DNA of 35,504 bases from positions 1 through 35,504 of the forward strand of contig QXXC01000043.1 of NCBI GenBank assembly GCA_009911305.1. The letters are read 5' to 3'. Positions 30,360 through 35,504 of the stretch are shown here, in pieces. Position numbers and translations under genes: made by a program. The notes below the pieces were generated by a model. It did not search any database and was not told the DNA's origin. It worked only from the letters and a program-made list of their open reading frames with translations. Position 1 is the stretch's first letter, and the number at the start of each line of letters is the position of its first letter. The DNA is from Clostridiaceae bacterium (GTDB lineage: Bacteria; Bacillota; Clostridia; Lachnospirales; Lachnospiraceae).

Positions 30360-31154
30360 TCAGCCTTTCCACTTCCGTATCTCCTTAAGCCCCGGAATCA
30401 GGACCTTCGCGCTTGTCTCAAGAATCTTCCTTCCCTTTTCGGCCGTCGCCCCGGCAGGATCCCCGCCGATCCCGATCGGTTTTCCGTCCTTTGTCCTCCA
30501 ATCCTCGGACACCCATCCAATCGATACATTTCCATACGGCTTCAGAGCCTCATTATGCTCAAATGCCGTGGGGATACCGGCCTCCGAAAGCTCCAGCTTC
30601 ACCAGGCTTTCATCCACTGCCATGACCATGGATGTCTCCATCTCCCCGCCGTGGAAATCCCAGATATTTCCCTCTGACACGGTCGCCAGCACATCCGGAT
30701 GGCCAAACGCCCCGGAAGACAGGATAAAAGGCGAAATGCCCAGCTCACTGCGCAGCTCGCGGCTCAACACCTGGACAATCGGCGCATTGCCGCCGTGGCA
30801 CACTAAAAATGCCAGTTTCTTAAAGCCGTGATGCGCCAGGCTCACGCTGATATCATAGAGCATGTGATAATACGTATCCGGCCGCAGCGTAACCGAGCCG
30901 CAGAAATTCTTATGCTCTGTGCTGAGCCCCACCGGAATCACCGGAAACGCAAGCATCGGGAAATCCGTCTCCCCTTCCGCCTCCAGCGCCTTCCCAATCT
31001 CCTCCACCATCGCCTCTGCAATGATATCATCCGTTCCCAGAGGCGCCTGGTTTCCATGCTGCTCCAACGCTCCAAGCGGAATCAGGATAATCGTCTCCTC
31101 CTTGTCCACCCGCTCCATCTCCCAGCGGGTCAGATCGCGGTAATTGCGTATCAT
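30360..31154 (-). CDS. Creatininase family amidohydrolase
   Basis: This 264-residue protein is of the creatinine amidohydrolase superfamily (creatininase, FAPy deformylase ArfB, mycofactocin MftE). Metal ligands are in PLGALEQHGNQAPLGTDDII (Glu, His and Asp), VCHGGNAPIVQVLSRELR and HGGEMETSMVMAVDES, matching the family's ExH...D...HGGN...HAGExETS order. The ATG at 31154 has GGGAGGAA nine bases upstream; a GTG one codon earlier is also possible. Given an anaerobe that has a RibU-like riboflavin transporter next to it, a formamide or cyclic amide related to flavin or purine breakdown is a possible substrate, but this is guesswork. Confidence 0.88.
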   Translation of the reverse strand: MIRNYRDLTRWEMERVDKEETIILIPLGALEQHGNQAPLGTDDIIAEAMVEEIGKALEAEGETDFPMLAFPVIPVGLSTEHKNFCGSVTLRPDTYYHMLYDISVSLAHHGFKKLAFLVCHGGNAPIVQVLSRELRSELGISPFILSSGAFGHPDVLATVSEGNIWDFHGGEMETSMVMAVDESLVKLELSEAGIPTAFEHNEALKPYGNVSIGWVSEDWRTKDGKPIGIGGDPAGATAEKGRKILETSAKVLIPGLKEIRKWKG

Positions 31155-31191
31155 CACGTATTTCCTCCCATATCACAGTCAAGATGTACGG

Positions 31192-31215
31192 AACGGTTCC
31201 CCTCAGGGAACCGTT
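31192..31215. other. Stem-loop between ribU and the creatininase-family gene
   Basis: AACGGTTCCC (31192-31201) pairs with GGGAACCGTT (31206-31215) with a 4-base loop. On the minus strand no U-run follows, so it looks like an intercistronic structure and not a full terminator. Transcription from the riboswitch promoter may therefore continue into the downstream genes. Confidence 0.55.
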
Positions 31216-31226
31216 TCAAACAGGCT

Positions 31227-31835
31227 TTACACCGTCTTTGCCACAATTCTGGCAGCCAGAAGCCGGCTGTAAAGCAGATGTCCAATCGTATAATTGATTC
31301 CAATCTTTATAATATTAAACGGAACCGTAGCCAGCATAATAAATCCGGTCAAATCATGAATCGCCGGGTTCACGGCCCCAACCATGCGGACCACTTCGTC
31401 CAGCGGCAGCCCCATAGCCGTTGCATAAAGCGGAAGCGTAATAAATGCATTGCAGAAGCATGCAAACACCGTCCGGATCACAACGCTGCACGCCAGCGCC
31501 TCCACGCCCGCCCGTCTCGTAGCGCCGCGCTTCTGATAAATAAACCACAGCGGAATCACAAACAGAGCCACGCCGATCAGGCTGGAAAACTCGCCCACAT
31601 ACATCGAATTTGTTCCCACGGAAATCATCTTGATCAAAATCTTAATGACCTCCACGCACGCTCCCGACACAGGCCCCAGCAGGAACACAGCCACAATCGA
31701 GGGGACGTCGCTGAAATCAATCTTGTAAAACGGCGGCATCAGCGGAACCGAAAACTCCAGCGACATCAGCGCTCCGGCCAGCGCCGCAAGCATACCCGTA
31801 TAAATCAGCTTCTGAACACTCCATTTTGTCTTCAT
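31227..31835 (-). CDS. ribU: ECF transporter S component, riboflavin-specific (RibU-like)
   Basis: The 202-residue membrane protein is the substrate-capturing S component of an energy-coupling factor transporter. It shows six helices, with the opening helix LIYTGMLAALAGALMSLEF and the loop PPFYKIDFSDVPSIVAVFLL, GPVSGACVEVIKILIKMISVG, which is characteristic of RibU-type proteins. Riboflavin as the substrate is strongly supported by an FMN riboswitch and terminator in its leader. The shared energising module (EcfA, EcfA', EcfT) is not in the window and is normally encoded elsewhere. The ATG at 31835 has AAGGGAGAGAG upstream. Confidence 0.92.
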   Translation of the reverse strand: MKTKWSVQKLIYTGMLAALAGALMSLEFSVPLMPPFYKIDFSDVPSIVAVFLLGPVSGACVEVIKILIKMISVGTNSMYVGEFSSLIGVALFVIPLWFIYQKRGATRRAGVEALACSVVIRTVFACFCNAFITLPLYATAMGLPLDEVVRMVGAVNPAIHDLTGFIMLATVPFNIIKIGINYTIGHLLYSRLLAARIVAKTV

Positions 31836-31944
31836 GTTTCTCTCTCCCTTCTGAAATATGGAGCAGCGGAAAGCATTTCCCCCTGCTCACGCGCGGCCGA
31901 CGCCCCGCTCCGGCGGCATATTTCCTCAGCATCGGCGTGCACAT

Positions 31945-31976
31945 AAAAAATCCCAGGCTTCGGGGGGCCTGGGATT
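31945..31976 (-). terminator. Riboswitch-controlled terminator of ribU
   Basis: TCCCAGGC (31951-31958) pairs with GCCTGGGA (31967-31974) around an 8-base loop; on the minus strand it is followed by six U (AAAAAA at 31945-31950). It lies between the FMN riboswitch and the ribU start codon, the correct position for ligand-dependent termination. Confidence 0.9.
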
Positions 31977-32066
31977 CGACTTCACATGTATCAGATTCCG
32001 GTCAGGAAACCGCGGCCAGCCATATAAAAGGCGCTGCCGGGCGTATCTCCCGTCCTCTGACGTTCG

Positions 32067-32178
32067 CTTCTTCTCTCATCCAGACTATACTGTCGGTTCC
32101 GGAATCACACCGGATCCACCGCTTAAGCGGTTCGCGGACTTTTACCGCCGGTGGGGAATCACACCCCGCCCCGAAGAA
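32067..32178 (-). ncRNA. FMN riboswitch (RFN element)
   Basis: Read on the minus strand, the conserved RFN blocks appear in order: CTTCGGGGCGGGGTG, CCCCACCGGCGGTAA, GTCCGCGAACCG, GATCCGGTG, TTCCGGAACCGACAGT, and ATAGTCTGGATGAGAGAAGA. These match the consensus core of the FMN-binding aptamer, including the closing CUUC/GAAG helix. A promoter lies just upstream and a terminator 90 bases downstream. High FMN should fold the aptamer and cause termination before ribU, giving feedback control of riboflavin uptake. Confidence 0.96.
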
Positions 32179-32198
32179 ATTATTTAATTGCTGTTATA

Positions 32199-32227
32199 AA
32201 AATAACACAAACCGGCGCGAATGTCAA
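32199..32227 (-). promoter_or_regulatory. Promoter of the FMN riboswitch-ribU transcript
   Basis: On the minus strand TTGACA (32222-32227) and TATTTT (32199-32204) are 17 bases apart. Transcription would start about 15 bases before the first conserved block of the riboswitch. The promoter abuts the decayed region that begins just to its right. Confidence 0.7.
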
Positions 32228-32267
32228 TTCGTAATTTAACGGCCTGCGCCATTTAGAAATTCAATCT

Positions 32268-33533
32268 TTAACTTAACACTGAATTGCACATCATTCTTTT
32301 TTTCTCTTTCAAAACAAGCAATACTGAAAGAGCCGTTGCAAGCAAATCACTGATAGGCTGTGCAAAGAAAATACCATTGATTTCAAGAAGAATCGGCAAT
32401 ATATAAATAATGGCACTAAAAAAATTATCTGTCGCAAAACCGTTATGATAATAGATGGCGCCGGACGGTTAATTGTCTGAAAAAATGTGGTAGCTAACAT
32501 TACAAATCCCAAAACAGGCGTAATGCAGAAATTTATACGCAAACTGGAAATTCCGATTCGGAACATTTCTTCTGTTCCACCAAAAGCAGCAAGGATTTGT
32601 TTTGGAAAGATAAGAACCATAATTATTCCCGATTATTGGCTGGATGCCTTGACTGATACCGCTTGCGGGCATAATTACAAACGTCATAATGCTTGATATG
32701 ACAGCATATACACTGATTGCAACATCACCGCCATATTTTCCTAATTGACTGTTATAAACAAGGCTGATAAATCCCATAGCCATCTGTGCTACCCAAAAAG
32801 CAAAACCGCAGGAAATAATCTGCAAACATAATTCTTTGTTCAAATGAAAAATATCCTTTGAGATTTTAACCTGTGTTCGGTTTCCAAATACTAAATACGC
32901 TCCCAAAAGAGCTGAAAAAATCTGTCCTATTACAGTAGCGCTTGCAGCTCCTATCACACCCCAATCGAAAACAATGATGAAAACAGCGTCCAAAATAATA
33001 TTTGTGACTGCTCCTATGCCCGTTACGCACATTCCTAAAACTGGTTTTCCCGACACACGGACAAAATCACAAAATAACTGCGATAGCCCTTGAAAAATAC
33101 ACCCTAAAGCCACAATCCGATAATATAAAATTGCATATAGATATGCGGTTTCCGTAACTCCGAAAACCTTTAAAATCGGGTTAGGAAATATGAGCAGCAA
33201 AGCACTTAGTATGATTTCAAAGACACAAACAAGCACTATAGCATTACCAAAAGACTGATTTATTTTTTCCGGTTCGTTCTGACCGGAGAATAAACTGAAA
33301 AAGGTAGAACCTCCCGCACTACACATTAAAGCAAAAGCCATCATCATATAAGATAAGGGAAAACAGACTGATAAGCCCGCTAATGCTGAAGTTCCATTAA
33401 AATTGCCAACAAACATTCTATCCACGATATTATAAATAGCTGTTATCAATAGTGAGATAGCTGCTGGTATGGAAAATTTTAAAATCATGGGAAATAATTT
33501 CCCGTTTAAGTAATCCACTTTTGTTTCATTCAT
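32268..33533 (-). pseudogene. MATE family efflux transporter, broken by an internal deletion and a frameshift
   Basis: The start (MNETKVDYLNGKLFPMILKF) and first 280 residues are a normal MATE multidrug/sodium antiporter, including PAAISLLITAIYNIVDRMFV and SGISQGIQPIIGNNYG. After NNYG (near 32620) the true frame shifts: the next family-like part, LIFPKQILAAFGGTEEMFRI, is in another frame, and about 25-30 residues normally found between are gone. A second lesion is an extra dinucleotide in the TATATAT near 32395-32404; only the third frame gives the C-terminus FAQPISDLLATALSVLLVLK, ending at 32268. The protein cannot be made intact. Composition is more AT-rich than the genes to its left, in line with transfer. 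A marR fragment upstream was its regulator. Confidence 0.88.
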
Positions 33534-33581
33534 AGTGATACCTCTGTTTGTTAGTTTCCTAAGTTTATGTTTTAAAATGTA

Positions 33582-33601
33582 GCTGCCGATTTATCGGCAG
33601 C
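33582..33601 (-). other. Stem-loop between the marR and MATE remnants
   Basis: GCTGCCGAT (33582-33590) pairs perfectly with ATCGGCAGC (33593-33601) with a 2-base gap. It lies between the two genes and is followed on the minus strand by ACATTTTAAAA, so partial termination or mRNA processing was its likely role in the intact operon. Confidence 0.6.
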
Positions 33602-33611
33602 CTTAACACTT

Positions 33612-33809
33612 TCACGAAATGTTATCAAGCATTTTTTCAATTACTTTGAAAAAAATATCCAGCTCATTCTGCGAAATATCTTTTGTTAGTTCTTCTTCCA
33701 GTGCGGTAATATCTGCTATCACCATATCCTTATACTGCAATGCCTTTTCACTGACAACAATTCGTTTCATTCTTGCGTCACTTGCCATAGCTTCCCGATG
33801 TATCAAGCC
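33612..33809 (-). pseudogene. C-terminal fragment of a MarR family regulator
   Basis: The remaining residues GLIHREAMASDARMKRIVVS, then EKALQYKDMVIADITALEEE, are the wing and C-terminal dimerisation helices of a MarR regulator (usual form GLIxREASxxDARxKxIxLT). Everything before Gly is missing: upstream the frame runs into unrelated sequence and a TAG stop. It would have been the repressor of the following MATE gene. The break lies near 33810-33820, close to the 15-bp inverted repeat at 33874-33913. Confidence 0.85.
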
Positions 33810-33873
33810 GGTAAAATGAAAATTTCCCTATTTTGTGAGATATGATGAATGAGTGGGATTTTGTAGTAGTCGG

Positions 33874-33913
33874 CATTGTGGGAAAATCCAAAAGTTTAGA
33901 TTTTCCCACAATG
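33874..33913. repeat. Perfect 15-bp inverted repeat
   Basis: CATTGTGGGAAAATC (33874-33888) and GATTTTCCCACAATG (33899-33913) are exact inverted copies with a 10-base loop. The repeat lies between the truncated marR end and a fragment of a different mobile gene. It may be a terminator of the latter (on either strand, U-runs are weak) or an old insertion end. Confidence 0.7.
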
Positions 33914-33952
33914 CGCCCTTGCTTTTCCGGCTTTTGATATTCAGAGGGGCAG

Positions 33953-34333
33953 CTATGCGCTTTGCTCTGCTTTCCCGACGGTGGCTTCCTGTTTTTTCCT
34001 GTGATATGCTTCCCTCCTTGCGGCAAGATAATTCTCATAGCGTTCCACCGCTTCGGGGGTTCCAGTGGCGGCTTCCTCATACATTTTCTGCCGGGATTTC
34101 TTGGTGGCTTCGGAAACATACGCCCTCTTTTTTGCAAGCTCTGCCGCCGCTTCCGGGTCGGTTTCGGCTTGCCGTACCAGCTTTTCCCTTGCGGTTTTCT
34201 TCCGGCTTCTGTGGGCTTCCAGACGTTCCGATTCCTCCAGCGTTAAGGCTTCCCCCTCTTTTTGGGCGGCGGCAAGTTCTTTCAGTGTCCTTGTCTTTGG
34301 CTGTCCGGCTTCCTGTCTTGATTTATAATAGTT
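33953..34333 (-). pseudogene. Fragment of a charged, helical protein from a mobile element
   Basis: On the minus strand an open frame of 126 codons without a start reads YYKSRQEAGQPKTRTLKELA, then AAQKEGEALTLEESERLEAH, RSRKKTAREKLVRQAETDPE and on to YENYLAARREAYHRKKQEAT, ending at a TAG at 33953. It is rich in Lys, Arg, Glu and Ala and should be helical or coiled coil. I associate such sequences with proteins of integrative conjugative elements of gut Firmicutes, but cannot name a family. An in-frame TAA cuts it off at the left end of the IS110 relic, so the N-terminal part has been lost. Confidence 0.5.
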
Positions 34334-34335
34334 TT

Positions 34336-34509
34336 AGGCAGGATTAAGTTTGGACGCACCCTGGAGGATCTGCACCCCGTTTTTCAACGTAAATGTTTTG
34401 CCCTTGAGCACGGCATATTGTCGCGCCTTTTATGGTTAGCACGAGTAGCAAAGTCCGTATCACCTCGGGCAAAACTCCTGCCCATTCTATTGCAAAGGAG
34501 ATGCCCTGT
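34336..34509 (+). other. Non-coding left end of the IS110-family relic
   Basis: These 174 bases lead into the transposase start codon and hold no gene. IS110 elements lack terminal inverted repeats, and those of the IS110 group carry a bridge RNA of roughly this length just upstream of the recombinase gene. A ribosome site (AAAGGAG) stands before the ATG at 34510. I could not assign the bridge RNA loops by eye. Confidence 0.35.
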
Positions 34510-35256
34510 ATGAAAGACCTTCTGGAAATTTCCTGTGGACTGGATATCCACCACAAAGATAAAATTGTTGCCTGTATCCTGACTGGTCCTTTGGGTAAGC
34601 CAACAAACTCTGAAATCCGGGAGTTCCGTGATTAAATCGTTACCGTAAAAGTGTCATCCGTGATATCACATCCCAGAAAAACAGAGTTGAGAAGTTCCTG
34701 CAAAGCTCTGGCTTTCGCCTTTCGTCTTTTATTTCTGATATTTTTGGCGCTTCCGGCATGAACATCATCCGGCATCTCACTGAGCATGGACAGATTGATC
34801 GGTCTGCTTTGGATTCCTGCTTAAAAACAAAGACAAGAAACCGTATAGATGAATCCTCATGTCCGTAAATGGAACCCTGTCAGAACATCAAAAAGCCTTC
34901 CTGAAGATTCTTATGGACCATTATGACTCCTTAAAAGAACATCTGTCACGAAAGGCAATCCTTACATAAAAAGTATGCTTTGTGAAATTGCCTGGGTAAT
35001 CGTCGGAAAACGCAATACCTATCTGTCCGCCTGGTATTGGAGAATCAAACAGAAGAAAGGGGCTAAAAAAGCTATTATTGCCCTTGCAAGAAAACTTCTT
35101 GTAATTATTTACACCATGCTAAAGCAAGGCACTCTTTTCGATGAATCCTGTTTTGAAGCCAGACGTAAAAGCTGCGAACAAAAACAGCTTTCCCAATACA
35201 TACGTGAATTAGAGAAGCAGGCTACCATGTGGAAGCGCAAGCCTGATTTTTTGTAA
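34510..35256 (+). pseudogene. IS110-family transposase, heavily deleted
   Basis: The start MKDLLEISCGLDIHHKDKIV is the N-terminal DEDD domain of IS110 transposases (usual form GLDVHK). A one-base deletion and a large deletion follow REF near 34630; the next pieces, NRYRKSVIRDITSQKNRVEK and FLQSSGFRLSSFISDIFGAS, are in a second frame. Another one-base deletion occurs near 34855 (RIDE / ILMSVNGTLSEHQKAFLKIL). After KEHLS near 34945 a second large deletion joins TKGNPYIKSMLCEIAWVIVG, the C-terminal part, which runs to GTLFDESCFEARRKSCEQKQ. The remaining acidic catalytic residues and the Tnp20 serine region are missing, so it is inactive. Missing sections are estimated at about 75 and 90 residues from memory of the family. 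Confidence 0.88.
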
Positions 35257-35335
35257 TACCAATATTTCACTGACGGCAGCCATTTTTATGACTGCTTTAT
35301 CGTGATGCTTCCATGATTGTTGAAAACATTTGTTG

Positions 35336-35473
35336 TCAAGGTTCAGTTCTTGGCTACGAGTTTTATTTTCGTAGCAAGGTTCTTACAAGGATTCAGCCAT
35401 ATAAAACTCTATGTTTCGACCCCAGCATCATGACATGATGCTGGGGTCAAAAGCCCACGAAATAGAACCTTGA
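35336..35473. ncRNA. Possible structured RNA: long-range stem enclosing two hairpins
   Basis: TCAAGGTTC (35336-35344) is the exact inverted copy of GAACCTTGA (35465-35473). Between them lie a 7-bp hairpin (GCTACGA/TCGTAGC, 35353-35375) and a perfect 14-bp hairpin (35418-35448). The layout resembles a three-way-junction RNA, but no known family was recognised, and the strand is uncertain. The 14-bp hairpin alone could also be a terminator. Confidence 0.35.
35418..35448. terminator. Perfect 14-bp hairpin, probable terminator
   Basis: GACCCCAGCATCAT (35418-35431) pairs with ATGATGCTGGGGTC (35435-35448) with a GAC loop. No strong U-run follows on the plus strand (AAAAG), and TTT precedes it only weakly on the minus strand (CGAAACAT). 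It follows the IS110 relic by 160 bases. Confidence 0.5.
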
Positions 35474-35504
35474 AAATTTAATATTTTACAGTAAATACAA
35501 GTAT

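Noticed and set aside
29829..30677. 282-codon open frame on the plus strand
   Set aside because: It overlaps the PHP phosphatase and creatininase genes in antisense and has no recognisable motif.
30828..31946. 372-codon open frame on the plus strand
   Set aside because: It is antisense to the creatininase and ribU genes; its translation is rich in His, Arg and Gln as expected for a shadow frame, while the minus-strand genes have clear domains.
33778..34137. 119-codon minus-strand frame rich in Lys, Arg and Pro
   Set aside because: It lies in a shifted frame over the charged helical fragment (33953-34333), whose own frame gives a far more protein-like sequence; the shifted frame is a shadow.
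1..35504. CRISPR arrays, tRNA and rRNA genes
   Set aside because: No regularly spaced repeats, no cloverleaf with a TTCRA arm and CCA-type end, and no rRNA core sequence were seen on either strand.

Overview
The window looks like chromosomal DNA of an anaerobic, spore-forming Lachnospiraceae-type clostridium (Enterocloster/Hungatella/Lachnoclostridium-like). The evidence is gene content: a SpoIVB sporulation protease, DUF4317, an Asp23/Gls24 protein, a CyuA-type Fe-S cysteine desulfidase, a decarboxylase beta/gamma sodium-pump pair, a glycyl-radical enzyme, an FMN riboswitch in front of an ECF S component, and strong AGGAGG-type ribosome binding sites. No tRNA, rRNA or CRISPR array was seen. 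All assignments were made by eye; no search was run.

Layout. 1-1250: remnant of a sigma-70 gene and a membrane-anchored lipid-side protein, both on the minus strand. 1492-6352: DUF4317 protein; cysteine desulfidase divergent from a LysR regulator; a URO-D-family protein. 7034-10173: a complete tripartite tricarboxylate transporter (TctC-TctB-TctA). 10247-14596: SpoIVB peptidase, a 38-residue OadG-like protein with an OadB-like pump subunit, an Asp23 protein and ProC. 14682-21572: a catabolic locus on the minus strand, with a GntR/FCD regulator, a class I aldolase-like TIM barrel, a TRAP transporter (DctP, DctM, DctQ), a Cys/Trp-rich protein of unknown function and a Gfo/Idh/MocA dehydrogenase. 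Its promoter with an overlapping dyad lies at 21659-21711.

21850-25120 is a lower-GC restriction-modification cassette: a C-protein with a recognisable C-box, a ScaI-like endonuclease, and a convergent alpha-order DNA methyltransferase carrying a zinc-ribbon insertion. It is wedged between the promoter of the catabolic operon and the terminator of the next operon. 25225-29148 is a glycyl-radical operon with an unusual order: enzyme, then a ProX/YbaK-type tRNA-editing protein, then the activase. 29466-31835 holds a PHP phosphatase, a creatininase-family amidohydrolase and a RibU-like riboflavin transporter subunit controlled by an FMN riboswitch with a clear terminator.

From about 32230 to the end the window is a graveyard of decaying horizontally acquired DNA: a MATE efflux pump broken by an internal deletion and a dinucleotide insertion, the tail of its MarR regulator, a fragment of a charged helical protein, and an IS110-family transposase with two single-base and two large deletions. 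Between genes there is also a family of short elements with ends like GAGCGTGTCTGAAA, seen at four places. The most interesting items are the glycyl-radical/tRNA-editing operon of unknown substrate, the R-M cassette with its C-box and unusual methyltransferase, the uncharacterised TRAP catabolic locus, the dispersed inverted-terminal repeats, and a possible structured RNA at the right edge.
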